From assembly GCA_016191165.1 (NCBI GenBank), contig JACPPF010000076.1, positions 24,419 to 88,418 on the forward strand: a DNA stretch of 64,000 nucleotides, written 5' to 3'. The notes under the pieces are model-generated. The model made no database searches. It saw only the letters and a list, made by a program, of their open reading frames with translations, and was not told where the DNA came from. The translations under genes and the position numbers were made by a program. The number at the start of each line of letters is the position of its first letter. The first letter of the stretch is position 1. Below, one piece after another: positions 41,354-50,399 of the stretch. The DNA is from Planctomycetota bacterium (GTDB lineage Bacteria; Planctomycetota; Planctomycetia; Gemmatales; Gemmataceae).

Positions 41354-44347
41354 ATGAAACGCACACTCACCTTCGTTGCCGCCATCACCCTGGTTCTCGT
41401 TGTGGTTGCCCTGGCGTTGCAACAACGGGCGGGCTTCCCGTATTTGGACTGGGCGAAGAAGGCCGAGGCCGGCAAGCCGCGCGTTGCGATCCTGCTGGAG
41501 TTCGGGCACAAGGACATCCAGTACCGCGACTGGTCGGGCGACGCGATTGTGACGGGCGCGAAGGTCGTCCACCGCGAGGGCTACCGATTCCGCGACGACG
41601 ACAAGCTCGTCGTCGGCGCCGGCTGGGAGGGACGATCGCATCGTGTCCTGCGTGGGCCCAAGAACAACCCCGTTATCACCAAACTGGAACCAGTCGCCAC
41701 ATTTGGGGTCGTCATGCATCTGGAGGACGTGAAACCGAACGCCAAGATTGCAATTGCCATCAAACAGGGGGAGAAGGCCGAGGTCGCCCTCGCCGATTTG
41801 CTCGCGGGCAAGACGCAGCCGCTCTGGAAAGGCCAGGCCACCGCCCGGCTCATCACGACCGCATCGCCCGTGGCCGTCGGCAAGACCGAGGACGACCATC
41901 CGGCCGCCTGCCACGGCCCCGACGGCACGCTCTGGGTCGCCTACATCAGCTACACCCTGCGCGATCCGTCGCGCCGTAATGAACATTCGCCCTTGAAAAT
42001 GCAGCCCAACGATTTCAAGGCGTATTGCAAACCAGGGTTCGCCGAACAGCTTTTCGTGAAATCATTCAAAGCCGGCAAATGGAGCGAGCCAATCGCGATT
42101 ACCGATGCCAAGCAGGATTTGGCGCGCTGCGCCATCGCGGCGACCGCTCAGGGTGATGTGTGGGTCGTTTACAGCGCCCATCGAAATGCCAACTTCGATC
42201 TCTACACCCGCAAGATCGGCGCGAACGGAAAACTCGCAGGGGAACAACGTCTGACGAAAAACCCAGGTCCCGACCTCACACCGGCCATGACCACGGATGC
42301 CCAGGGAAACCTTTGGCTCGCATTCCAAACCTGGAATGCGCAAGGCGAGGCAGGAATCGACATCTATTGCTGCAGCCAGGATATGCAGGTGAAGGAAACC
42401 GAACATATCCTCGGCATCAATGGCAATTGCTGGCATCCGGTTATCGCGGCGTCGCCGCGGGGCGAGATGGCGGTTGCCTATGATCGCCATCGCAATGGCA
42501 ACTACGACATCGAAGCCCAGATTATTCGAAGGGGTGCCAAGGCGTCCTCCGTCGAAAAAATCGTCGCCTCCACTCCGAAATTCGAGGCTCGCCCGTCCAT
42601 CGTTTACGATGCGCAAGGCCGACTGTGGATCGCCTACGAGGAAGGCCCGGAAAAGTGGGGCAAGGATTACGGCTCGCTCGTTTCAGGCAAAGGCAACCCG
42701 CTCTACAGTGCTCGCTCCGTGCGAGTCGTCTGCCTCGACACCGACGGCAAGCTCAAGAAGCCGACCGCCGAACTGCCGACCTCCACGGTCGTGCAACCCG
42801 CGGTGGCGGGCAACGCGCTCAAGACCAACCTGTTCGAGCGTGGCACTCGGTACGCCTATCCCAAGATCGGACTCGATGGGAAGGGTCGGGTCTGGCTGAC
42901 CTACCGCCGCAACTTCGGCTCGCGCTATAGCTCGCATCCCGGCGCCTACTGGATAACGTTCGCGCGCCGTCTCGACGGCCAGGCGTGGAGCGATGAAGTC
43001 GAGGTGCATCATTCCGATGGCTTGCTCGATCATCGGCCCGTCCTATTGCCCCACGGGAGCGGAGGGCTTGCAATCATCCACAATACGGATGGCCGTTACA
43101 CCACGCCGAACGGCGTCGGCAATCAAGTCTACATGAGCGTCATCGACCTGCCCGCCAAGGCAACGAACCCGAAACTGGTCCCCCACCAACCTGGCAACAA
43201 CGCGATGACGCCCGAAGTGGTCGCCGAGATTGACAGCGTCGAGCGCATGCGCAAACACCGCCTCAAGGTCGGTGGCAAGACGCTCCAGTATTTGCGCGGC
43301 GAATACCATCGCCATACGGAGATTTCCTGGGACGGCGCCCCGGACGGCTCCCTGGAGGACATGTTCCGCTACGCCATCGACGCTGCCCGGATGGACTGGA
43401 TCGGCAACGGCGATCATGACAACGGCGCGGGCCGTGAGTATCCCTGGTGGCTAACGCAGAAGTTCACCGACGCTTACCAGACCAAAACCTTCACGCCGAT
43501 GCACACCTACGAACGCTCGGTCAGTTATCCGCATGGGCATCGCAACGTCATGTTCGCTCAGCGCGGCATTCTCACCTTGCCGAGACTGGCGCCACCCCAA
43601 GGCGCGCCGAAACAAAAGGACGGCAAGAAAAAGAAAGGCTGGCCCGGCGGCGTCCATCCCGACGACACCAAGATGCTCTATCGCTATCTCCGCGAGTTCG
43701 ACGGCATCTGCGCCAGCCACACCAGCGCCACCGGCATGGGCACCGACTGGCGCGACAGCGATCCGGTCGTCGAACCGATCGTCGAAATCTACCAGGGCGA
43801 TCGCATGTCCTACGAGATGGAAGGCGCTCCACGCGCCGGCTACGACCCGCAGTCCGGCGTCCTACCCGCCAACGTCGCTGGCTGGTATCCGAAGGGGTTC
43901 GTCAATCTGGCCCTCAAAAAAGGCATCAAATTCGGCTTCCAGGCGTCGAGCGATCACTGGTCCACGCACATCTCCTTCTTCATCATCCTTGCCGAGGGGC
44001 GCGATCGGCAAAGCATCCTCAAGGCCGTCAAGCAGCGCCACTGCTATGGGGCAACCGACAACATCCTCGTTGACTTCCGCTGCGGCGACAAGATCATGGG
44101 CGATGAAGTAAGCGTCAACGCCGCCCCAACATTCGACATTCACGTGGTCGGTACCAACAACTTCGCCAAGATCGACGTGCTGCGCGACAGCCAGGTGATC
44201 GCGACGCTCAAGCCCAATGGCAGCGAGTACAAGGGCCGATGGACCGAGCCGAAGGCACAGGACGGGACGCATTACTACTACATCCGTATCTTGCAAACCG
44301 ATGGCGAAATCGCCTGGGGCTCGCCGATCTGGGTTAGAAATCCGTAA
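41354..44347 (+). CDS. Secreted propeller/PHP-like two-domain protein
   Basis: 997 residues with an N-terminal hydrophobic signal or anchor (LTFVAAITLVLVVVALALQ). Residues about 170-590 contain repeated W-x-A-Y/F and DGTLWVAYISY, QGDVWVVYSAHRN, QGNLWLAFQTWN, QGRLWIAYEEG, KGRVWLTYRRN motifs of a beta-propeller. Residues about 640-890 resemble a PHP-type metal phosphoesterase: RGEYHRHTEISWDG, ARMDWIGNGDHDNG, the ICASHTSATGMGTDWRD segment, and EIYQGDR. A C-terminal beta domain follows. The His/Asp-rich clusters suggest a metal site; the substrate is unknown. Start ATG 41354. Confidence 0.83.
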   Translation: MKRTLTFVAAITLVLVVVALALQQRAGFPYLDWAKKAEAGKPRVAILLEFGHKDIQYRDWSGDAIVTGAKVVHREGYRFRDDDKLVVGAGWEGRSHRVLRGPKNNPVITKLEPVATFGVVMHLEDVKPNAKIAIAIKQGEKAEVALADLLAGKTQPLWKGQATARLITTASPVAVGKTEDDHPAACHGPDGTLWVAYISYTLRDPSRRNEHSPLKMQPNDFKAYCKPGFAEQLFVKSFKAGKWSEPIAITDAKQDLARCAIAATAQGDVWVVYSAHRNANFDLYTRKIGANGKLAGEQRLTKNPGPDLTPAMTTDAQGNLWLAFQTWNAQGEAGIDIYCCSQDMQVKETEHILGINGNCWHPVIAASPRGEMAVAYDRHRNGNYDIEAQIIRRGAKASSVEKIVASTPKFEARPSIVYDAQGRLWIAYEEGPEKWGKDYGSLVSGKGNPLYSARSVRVVCLDTDGKLKKPTAELPTSTVVQPAVAGNALKTNLFERGTRYAYPKIGLDGKGRVWLTYRRNFGSRYSSHPGAYWITFARRLDGQAWSDEVEVHHSDGLLDHRPVLLPHGSGGLAIIHNTDGRYTTPNGVGNQVYMSVIDLPAKATNPKLVPHQPGNNAMTPEVVAEIDSVERMRKHRLKVGGKTLQYLRGEYHRHTEISWDGAPDGSLEDMFRYAIDAARMDWIGNGDHDNGAGREYPWWLTQKFTDAYQTKTFTPMHTYERSVSYPHGHRNVMFAQRGILTLPRLAPPQGAPKQKDGKKKKGWPGGVHPDDTKMLYRYLREFDGICASHTSATGMGTDWRDSDPVVEPIVEIYQGDRMSYEMEGAPRAGYDPQSGVLPANVAGWYPKGFVNLALKKGIKFGFQASSDHWSTHISFFIILAEGRDRQSILKAVKQRHCYGATDNILVDFRCGDKIMGDEVSVNAAPTFDIHVVGTNNFAKIDVLRDSQVIATLKPNGSEYKGRWTEPKAQDGTHYYYIRILQTDGEIAWGSPIWVRNP

Positions 44348-44459
44348 TTTCTCGTGCCCAAGCGCCGCTTGGGCACGCACGTTGGGAAGCTCCGCTTCCC
44401 GTCATCTCGAATCAGAGCTTCATACAAATGCGTGCGCAGGCAGAGCTTGGGCACGAGAA
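44347..44459. repeat. 113-bp compound palindrome
   Basis: Outer arms 44347-44362 and 44444-44459 are a perfect 16-bp inverted repeat. Inside are two more hairpins: CGTGCCCAAGC with GCTTGGGCACG, and GGGAAGC with GCTTCCC. It fills the spacer between two plus-strand genes. Confidence 0.85.
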
Positions 44460-44471
44460 AGGTTCTGGATC

Positions 44472-45578
44472 ATGTACTGCCGCATTATGGTCGCCGCGTT
44501 CATCACACTATTCGCCGTCGCCACCGCCCACGCCCAGGACAAAAAGCAAAAACGCTACCTCTACGTCGTTTCCCCCGGCGTCCGCAATTACACCCAGTTC
44601 GGCGGCGCCGGCATCCTGGTCTTCGACATCGACAACAACCACAAATTCGTCAAGCGCATCCACACCCCTGCGAGCCTTGAAGCGAAGCCGCTCAACATCA
44701 AGGGTGTCTGCGCCAGCGCGGCCACAAAGCGCCTTTACTTCACGACGCTGACCAAGCTCTACTGCGTGGACCTTCTGACCGAGAAAACGCTGTGGGTAAA
44801 AGCTCTGCCCGACGGCTGCGACCGCATGTCGATCACGCCCGATGGCAAAACGCTCTACGTGCCGACGATGGAAAAGAAGCACTGGAACGTCGTCGATGGC
44901 AAAACCGGTGACCTCATCACGCGCATCGAAACGCCGGATCGCGCCCACAACACCGTCGTCAGTCTGGAGGGCAAATACATGTACCTGGCCAGCATCAGCT
45001 CCAACTTCCTTCCGGTCGCCGACACGAAATCGCACAAGATCATCCGCAAGATCGGCCCGTTCGGCGCCGGCATTCGGCCCTTCACGGTCAACGCCGATCG
45101 CTCGCTTGTCTACGTCAACGTCAATGGCCTCCTCGGCTTCGAGATCGGCGATTTGAAGACCGGCAAGATGATCCACCGTGTCGAGGTCAAGGGCGTCAAG
45201 AAGGGCCCGGTCAAGCGCCACGGTTGCCCCAGCCACGGTATCGGGTTGACGCCGAACGAAAAGGAAGTGTGGGTGTGCGATGGCCACAACGGCAGCGTAC
45301 ACATCTTCGACAACACCGTGATGCCACCAAAACAGATCGCCAGCGTCAAGTTGCGCGAGCAACCCGGCTGGATCACCTTCAGCAAGGGCGGCCGCTGGGC
45401 CTGGCCGTCCACCGGCGACGTCATCGACACGACAACGCGCCAGATCGCCCACAAACTCACCGATGAGGAAGGCCGCGAGGTGCATGGCGAGAAGATTATC
45501 GAGATAATCTGGATCGACGGCGCCCCCTATTGGGTGGGCGACCAGTTCGGCGTGGGGCGCAAGGGCGTCAAAAAATGA
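44472..45578 (+). CDS. Secreted YVTN-type beta-propeller protein
   Basis: 368 residues with a signal peptide (MVAAFITLFAVATAHAQ; ATG at 44472 or 44487). Blade motifs such as RYLYVVSPGVRN, KRLYFTTLTKLYCVDL, PDGKTLYVPTMEKKHWNVVD and EKEVWVCDGHNGSVHIFD belong to the YVTN/WD40-like seven-bladed type. Such propellers bind proteins or ligands outside the cell. The gene is immediately downstream of a palindrome, and no catalytic residues are evident. Its pairing with the propeller gene upstream suggests a shared surface role, which is inference. Confidence 0.82.
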   Translation: MYCRIMVAAFITLFAVATAHAQDKKQKRYLYVVSPGVRNYTQFGGAGILVFDIDNNHKFVKRIHTPASLEAKPLNIKGVCASAATKRLYFTTLTKLYCVDLLTEKTLWVKALPDGCDRMSITPDGKTLYVPTMEKKHWNVVDGKTGDLITRIETPDRAHNTVVSLEGKYMYLASISSNFLPVADTKSHKIIRKIGPFGAGIRPFTVNADRSLVYVNVNGLLGFEIGDLKTGKMIHRVEVKGVKKGPVKRHGCPSHGIGLTPNEKEVWVCDGHNGSVHIFDNTVMPPKQIASVKLREQPGWITFSKGGRWAWPSTGDVIDTTTRQIAHKLTDEEGREVHGEKIIEIIWIDGAPYWVGDQFGVGRKGVKK

Positions 45579-45630
45579 CGCGACCCGCGGGACCGCACCG
45601 GCCGGCTTTCTCGTGGCCGGAGAGCGATCC

Positions 45631-46110
45631 GTGGATTACTTCCAGTTCGAGGAACGGATCAAACAGTTGGTTTCATCTGCGTCCGAGGCGGCACGCTACC
45701 GCTTCGGCCGCGACACGATTCGTTTGCTGCACCGCGCGGCATGGGACACCTTTTGGGAGGAATTCTCCGACGAGGCCCGGCCCCTATTGGCGGACATCCT
45801 CGCCGATATCGATATTCAATCCACCGATGAACTCAAGGAAAAGGTGAAACGGCTCAGGAATTCCATGGAAATCGATCCGGATGACTTCATACCGGAGATC
45901 ACCGATCTACTCAATGCCATCGACAACTGGCTTGCCTACCGGGCAACCAGGAATCCTCGCTTCATCGAACGCATCGCGATCGACATGGTCAACAGTCTCG
46001 ATTACTATATCGGCGGCGACACCGGCGAATACTCGACCGACAACATGCTCGGCGCCCCAGAAATGCGCGAGGAGTTCCATCGACAGGCCCATTTCTTGGC
46101 CGGAGAATGA
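45631..46110 (+). CDS. DUF416-like helical protein
   Basis: 159 residues from GTG 45631, with GGAGAG seven bases upstream; a second GTG at 45613 is possible. All-helical: MDYFQFEERIKQLVSSASEA, then IDPDDFIPEITDLLNAIDNW and RIAIDMVNSLDYYIGGD. The PDDF-x(6)-LLNAIDNWL segment and the following helix recall DUF416 (YjaG) proteins, and small immunity-like proteins share this pattern. It is cytoplasmic. Context (before an antitoxin gene) does not settle the function. Confidence 0.6.
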   Translation: MDYFQFEERIKQLVSSASEAARYRFGRDTIRLLHRAAWDTFWEEFSDEARPLLADILADIDIQSTDELKEKVKRLRNSMEIDPDDFIPEITDLLNAIDNWLAYRATRNPRFIERIAIDMVNSLDYYIGGDTGEYSTDNMLGAPEMREEFHRQAHFLAGE

Positions 46111-46126
46111 ACGTCGCGTTGTGCCG

Positions 46127-46155
46127 ATGACAGCGGTCAAGACGCCGGGTATAAT
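46127..46155 (+). promoter_or_regulatory. Strong promoter of the antitoxin gene
   Basis: ATGACA (46127-46132) and TATAAT (46150-46155) are 17 bp apart. TATAAT is a perfect -10 box. Predicted leader about 35 nt. Confidence 0.75.
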
Positions 46156-46197
46156 AAAACCTGCAATCGGTCGGCATCTGAAACTCGCGAGGCAGCC

Positions 46198-46404
46198 ATG
46201 ACGCTCCAGGGAACCATCGTCAACGGCCAGATCGTGCTCAATCAACCGCAGTCGCTGGCGGCAGGAGCGAAAGTGCGCGTCGAGATCAAGCCGACGCTCC
46301 TTGAACCCCAGGACGATTGGGAGCGACGACTTCGCGCGATCCCGATAGACTGCGGCGTCGCGCTTTCTGATGGAGTGTTAAGCCGAGAGGAACTCTACGA
46401 TTGA
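46198..46404 (+). CDS. Antitoxin-like protein (AF2212/DUF104-like), orphaned
   Basis: 68 residues from ATG 46198 (GAGG upstream). The beta half LQGTIVNGQIVLNQPQSL, then AGAKVRVEIKP, resembles the proteins at 7490 and 15893; the tail LSDGVLSREELYD would bind a toxin. Its stop overlaps the next ATG (TGATG). The downstream toxin gene is deleted (see 46404), so the antitoxin may now be unopposed or able to neutralise relatives in trans. It has its own strong promoter. Confidence 0.75.
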   Translation: MTLQGTIVNGQIVLNQPQSLAAGAKVRVEIKPTLLEPQDDWERRLRAIPIDCGVALSDGVLSREELYD

Positions 46405-46648
46405 TGGCCTACCTTCTCGATTAAAAGCCATGTTTCCGCTGCTGCCAGAAACGTCAGACATTTTCCCGGCCTGGAAAGCGCTGGTGGGCACCCTCGGCGT
46501 GATCGGCAAGCAGGTTCACGACGCACGGCTTGTCGCCGTTTGCCATACCCATAAAGTGACCCATTTGCTAACCTGCAACATCGCTCAGTTCACGACTCTG
46601 TGCCAAATCGGACAGGGTGTGACGGTGGTCGATCCAGCTTCTGTGTGA
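46404..46648 (+). pseudogene. VapC PIN-domain toxin with internal deletion
   Basis: The start is intact, MAYLLD (46404-46421), the usual opening of PIN toxins, but TAA follows at 46422-46424. The C-terminal half continues in another frame from about 46430: FPLLPETSDIFPAWKALVGT, then GKQVHDARLVAVCHTHKVTH, LLTCNIAQF and VVDPASV, which are the terminal PIN motifs (the Asp of VHDARL and the LTCN region). The centre of the domain, roughly 70 residues, is missing. Translation of the second part from ATG 46430 cannot give an active nuclease. Confidence 0.85.
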
Positions 46649-46674
46649 AGCACTCCAGAAGAGGTCCCCTCAAC

Positions 46675-47757
46675 ATGCCCCGCGTCGTCCTGGCCATGAG
46701 CGGCGGAGTCGATAGCTCCGTGTCGGCGTACTTGCTCAAGAAGCAAGGCTACGACGTCGTCGGCCTTTTCATGCGCACCGGCGTGCACGAGCCAAGCCCC
46801 ATGATGAGCGAAGCGGATCGTGGGAACCGCAAAAAAGGCTGCTGCAGCGCCATCGACGCCGGTGACGCTCGCCGCGTGGCGGATCGGCTTGACATCCCGT
46901 TTTATGCGCTCGACTTCGAAGGCGACTTCTCGCGCATCATGGATTACTTCGTGGACGAGTACACCAAAGGTCGAACGCCCAACCCTTGCGTCGTCTGCAA
47001 CACCTGGCTCAAGTTCGGCAAGCTCTGGTCCTATGGCAAGCAACTCGACGCCGACTTCATCGCCACCGGGCACTACGTGCAAATGATTGACGGTCAGGTC
47101 CACCGCGGGGCCGATGCGAACAAGGATCAATCGTACGTGCTTTTCGGCCTGCGCAAAAGTCTGTTGCCTCGCCTGCTGTTTCCGATCGGTGGCCTGACGA
47201 AGGACGAGGTCCGGGCCATCGCGCGCGAGGCCGGTCTTAACGTCGCGGAGAAACCCGATAGCGTCGAAATCTGCTTTGTGCCGAACAACGATCACGCGGC
47301 TTTCATCAAATCGCGGCACCCTGAACTCGGGACTGCCGGCAACATCGTCGATCGCGAAGGCAACGTTCTTGCGACGCACGACGGTATCGAAAAGTTCACC
47401 ATCGGTCAGCGCAAAGGGTTTGGCTTCGGCTCCGCGTCACGCCGTTACGTGCTCGAAATAGTGCCCGAATCGCGAGACGTCGTCATTGGCGATCGTGAGG
47501 AACTGCTCGCGTCTTCCCTGCTTGCTTCGCGCCTCAACTGGTTAATCGACACGCCGACCGAGCCGCTGGCGTGTCAAGCGAAGATTCGTCATCGGCATGA
47601 ACCGGCGGTAGCCACGATCACGGCCCTGGCCTCCACGGACGTCCGGGTTGATTTTGTCGAGCCCCAAAGCGCGATCACGCCCGGGCAGGCGGTGGTGTTT
47701 TACGATGGCGACCGGTTGCTGGGCGGGGCCTGGATCGAACGCACCGTTCAGTCGTGA
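46675..47757 (+). CDS. mnmA: tRNA-specific 2-thiouridylase MnmA
   Basis: 360 residues, family length. The PP-loop SGGVDSS (9-15) binds ATP. Catalytic cysteines are Cys105 in TPNPCVVC and Cys200 in SVEICFVP, with the linker GKRTPNP-like GRTPNPC. MnmA thiolates U34 of Lys/Glu/Gln tRNAs using persulfide sulfur and ATP. Further motifs ATGHY, KDQSYVLFGL and FTIGQRKGFG agree. ATG 46675 follows AGAAGAGG (46657-46664) by ten bases. Confidence 0.96.
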   Translation: MPRVVLAMSGGVDSSVSAYLLKKQGYDVVGLFMRTGVHEPSPMMSEADRGNRKKGCCSAIDAGDARRVADRLDIPFYALDFEGDFSRIMDYFVDEYTKGRTPNPCVVCNTWLKFGKLWSYGKQLDADFIATGHYVQMIDGQVHRGADANKDQSYVLFGLRKSLLPRLLFPIGGLTKDEVRAIAREAGLNVAEKPDSVEICFVPNNDHAAFIKSRHPELGTAGNIVDREGNVLATHDGIEKFTIGQRKGFGFGSASRRYVLEIVPESRDVVIGDREELLASSLLASRLNWLIDTPTEPLACQAKIRHRHEPAVATITALASTDVRVDFVEPQSAITPGQAVVFYDGDRLLGGAWIERTVQS

Positions 47758-47789
47758 AGCACCGGTGAAACGCGGTTCGGGAGCGACCT

Positions 47790-47813
47790 CGTTTAGCGCC
47801 CGCATCACGCTGT
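47790..47813. repeat. Half copy of the TTTAGCGCCCGC palindrome
   Basis: CGTTTAGCGCCCGC followed by a 10-nt loop-like segment matches the left arm and loop of 12975-13026, but the right arm is gone. Confidence 0.55.
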
Positions 47814-47916
47814 GCCCGGCCTTTACGTCTTTACGACAAATCGCAAAAAGCCTTCGCACCCTCCGGGACGTTTTGGTAGGATAAGGCTCCGCTATTTTCG
47901 CTTTCCTGGAGCCGTC

Positions 47917-50382
47917 ATGCCGCACTTTCTTTCCCTGCCAATGCTGTTTCTCGTGCCCGGTCTTCTTTGTGCGGGCGAGTCGATCGATTACGCCAAGCAA
48001 ATCAAGCCGATTCTCAAGGAGCGCTGTTTTAGTTGTCACGGCGCCCTGAGGCAAAAGGGCAAACTGCGCCTGGATACAGTCGAGTTGATGCGGGCCGGCG
48101 GCGCTATCGTACCGGGCAAGGTCCCAGACAGTCCGCTGATCGAGCGGATCATGACCAAAGGCGACAAACGCATGCCGCCGGTTAGCGAAGGCGATGCACT
48201 GACGCCAAAGCAAATCGAGCTGTTGCGGCGATGGATTCAGCAAGGCGCCAAGGGCATTGCCAACGAGAAGCCCGAACCCGATCCGCGCGATCACTGGGCG
48301 TTTCGCAAGCCGGTCAGGCCGAAAGTTCCCACGGTCAAGAATCAAAAGTGGGTGCGCAACTCAATCGACGCGTTCATCGCCGCCGAGCACGAGAAACGCG
48401 GGTTGACGCCGATGCCTGAGGCGGCGCCGGGGCTTTTGCTGCGGCGTGTGTACCTCGACTTGATCGGGTTGCCGCCGACACGCGAGGAACTGTATGAGTT
48501 TTTGAAAGAGTCGGCGAACGCCACGCCGCAAGCGGCATATGAGAAGGTCGTGGATCGATTGCTGGCGAGCCCGCATTATGGCGAGCGTTGGGGACGCCAC
48601 TGGATGGATGTCTGGCGCTACAGCGATTGGTATGGCCGTCGGCATGTGCCCGATGTCTGGAACAGTGCCCCGCAAATCTGGCGCTGGCGCGACTGGATCA
48701 TCAAGTCGCTCAACGACGACAAGGGCTACGATCGCATGATTCAGGAAATGCTTGCAGCCGACGAAATTGCGCCGACCGACGATGACGCTCTCGTCGCGAC
48801 CGGCTACATCGTGCGCAACTGGTATGCCCTCAACCCGCACCAGTGGAAACGCGACCTCGTCGAACACACCGGCAAGGCGTTCCTCGGCCTGACGATGAAC
48901 TGCGCGCATTGCCATGATCACAAGTACGACCCGATTTCTCAGGAAGAGTATTTTCGCTTCCGCGCCTTCTTTGAGCCGATCGAACTGCGCCAGGATCGCG
49001 TCAAGGGGGAAGCGGACCCCGGGCCGTTTCAAAAGTACGATTACAGCAAGTTGCGAAAGATCGTGAAGCTCGGCGCCATTCGTGTCTATGACGACAAGAT
49101 GGACGCGAAGACACTGATGTACCACGGCGGCGACGAGCGCAACATCATGAAGGACCGCCCGCCCGTGAAACCGGGTGCGCCCGCGTTCCTCGCCGGGGAT
49201 CGGCTCAAGATCGAACCGATCGCTATTCCTTTGGTCGCCTATTATCCCGCGCTCAAGCCGTTCATTCATCAAGACGAGCTGGCCAAACGGGAACAGGCGA
49301 TCCAGGCCGCCGAGGTCGCCTTGGCAAAGAAGCCTGGTCTCGCCGGAGAAAAGTTGGTCAAGGCAGCCCGCGCGGAACTGGCCGCGTACAAGAGTCGCCT
49401 CGCGGATGCCAGGGCGGGACGCAAGCACGCGCCGATCGGCTTAATCTTTCCGAAAACATCCAGCGGCCGGCGCAAGGCACTTGCCGAATGGATTGCGAAC
49501 GCGGACAACCCACTCACCGCTCGCGTAGCGGTTAATCACATCTGGCTGCGGCATTTCGACCGCGCTCTTGTCGAGACCGTTTTCGATTTTGGCCGCAATG
49601 GCAAGAAGCCGAGTCACCTCGAGTTGCTCGATTGGTTGGCGTGTGAGTTGATGGCGCCTACCAGCCCCACGCGCCAGCGTGGGGATTCAACAAACCCCAC
49701 GCTGGCGCGTGAGGCTGGTACATGGTCGATGAAGCACCTCCATCGCATGATCGTGCTCAGCGCCACCTATCGCATGCAATCGTCAGGCAGCGACGACAAC
49801 GCCAAACACGATCCGGACAACCGCGCGTACTGGCGCATGAACGGCAAGCGTATGGAGGCCGAGATCGTGCGCGATAGCATCCTCGCTTCCGCGGGCGAGC
49901 TCGATCGACGAATCGGCGGCATGGTCCTGGAGAACAAAGAGGAGTCGTCGAAGCGGCGCGGGCTCTACTTCTCGGTATTTCCCGAGGATGGCGGGCATCT
50001 CAAATTCCTGGAAATCTTCGATGCCCCCGACCCCTGCGATGCCTATCGCCGTTCCACCAGCGTTATGCCGCAGCAGGCGCTGGCACTGGCGAATAATCCT
50101 CTCATCATTCAACTGGGTCGCGTCCTGGCCAGGAAGCTCTCCGCGAAACGAACCGACGAGGCGTTCATCGTCGCCGCGTTTGAACATCTGTTGTCGCGTG
50201 CGCCCACCCGGGAAGAAAAGGCGACCTGCGCGGCGTTTCTGCTCAAGCAAGCGGAGTTATTCCGGAACACGAAGCGGCCCGCAACGACACCCGGCGGTCC
50301 GTCGCCTGATCCGGTCCTCCGTGCCCGCGAGAGCCTGATTCGGGTGTTGTATAATCACAATGACTTTGTCACCGTGCGATGA
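47917..50382 (+). CDS. PSCyt1/PSCyt2(DUF1549)/PSD1(DUF1553) planctomycete cytochrome-like protein
   Basis: 821 residues with a signal peptide (MPHFLSLPMLFLVPGLLCAG). The c-type haem site CFSCHG lies at about 42-47 (PSCyt1). PSCyt2 follows at about 140-340 (NSIDAFIAAEHEKRGL, MNCAHCHDHKYDPI with a further CxxCH). PSD1 is at about 520-790 (IGLIFPKTSSGRRKALAEWI, NHIWLRHFDRALVE, EMRMNG-like YWRMNGKRMEAE). Planctomycetes have many such gene pairs with DUF1501, thought to act in extracytoplasmic electron transfer or polymer turnover, not proven. Two repeat-derived segments are embedded: about residues 200-206 and 581-602. The stop overlaps an alternative start of the next gene. Confidence 0.92.
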   Translation: MPHFLSLPMLFLVPGLLCAGESIDYAKQIKPILKERCFSCHGALRQKGKLRLDTVELMRAGGAIVPGKVPDSPLIERIMTKGDKRMPPVSEGDALTPKQIELLRRWIQQGAKGIANEKPEPDPRDHWAFRKPVRPKVPTVKNQKWVRNSIDAFIAAEHEKRGLTPMPEAAPGLLLRRVYLDLIGLPPTREELYEFLKESANATPQAAYEKVVDRLLASPHYGERWGRHWMDVWRYSDWYGRRHVPDVWNSAPQIWRWRDWIIKSLNDDKGYDRMIQEMLAADEIAPTDDDALVATGYIVRNWYALNPHQWKRDLVEHTGKAFLGLTMNCAHCHDHKYDPISQEEYFRFRAFFEPIELRQDRVKGEADPGPFQKYDYSKLRKIVKLGAIRVYDDKMDAKTLMYHGGDERNIMKDRPPVKPGAPAFLAGDRLKIEPIAIPLVAYYPALKPFIHQDELAKREQAIQAAEVALAKKPGLAGEKLVKAARAELAAYKSRLADARAGRKHAPIGLIFPKTSSGRRKALAEWIANADNPLTARVAVNHIWLRHFDRALVETVFDFGRNGKKPSHLELLDWLACELMAPTSPTRQRGDSTNPTLAREAGTWSMKHLHRMIVLSATYRMQSSGSDDNAKHDPDNRAYWRMNGKRMEAEIVRDSILASAGELDRRIGGMVLENKEESSKRRGLYFSVFPEDGGHLKFLEIFDAPDPCDAYRRSTSVMPQQALALANNPLIIQLGRVLARKLSAKRTDEAFIVAAFEHLLSRAPTREEKATCAAFLLKQAELFRNTKRPATTPGGPSPDPVLRARESLIRVLYNHNDFVTVR
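48514..48536. repeat. Half palindrome inside the PSCyt gene
   Basis: GCGAACGCCACGCCGCAAGC plus GG differs at three positions from one arm of the element at 11212-11269. It reads in frame as ANATPQA. The repeat origin is plausible but the match is short. Confidence 0.45.
49659..49720. repeat. 62-bp palindrome inserted in frame in the PSCyt/PSD1 gene
   Basis: Arms 49659-49684 and 49695-49720 (26 bp, one mismatch) with a 10-nt loop. It is read as TSPTRQRGDSTNPTLAREAG inside the PSD1 region, where no conserved motif is disturbed. Related arms beginning ACCAGCCC occur at 62208-62265 and in the elements at 20642 and 28861. Confidence 0.85.
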
Positions 50383-50399
50383 GAATAGGAGGGCTTTCC

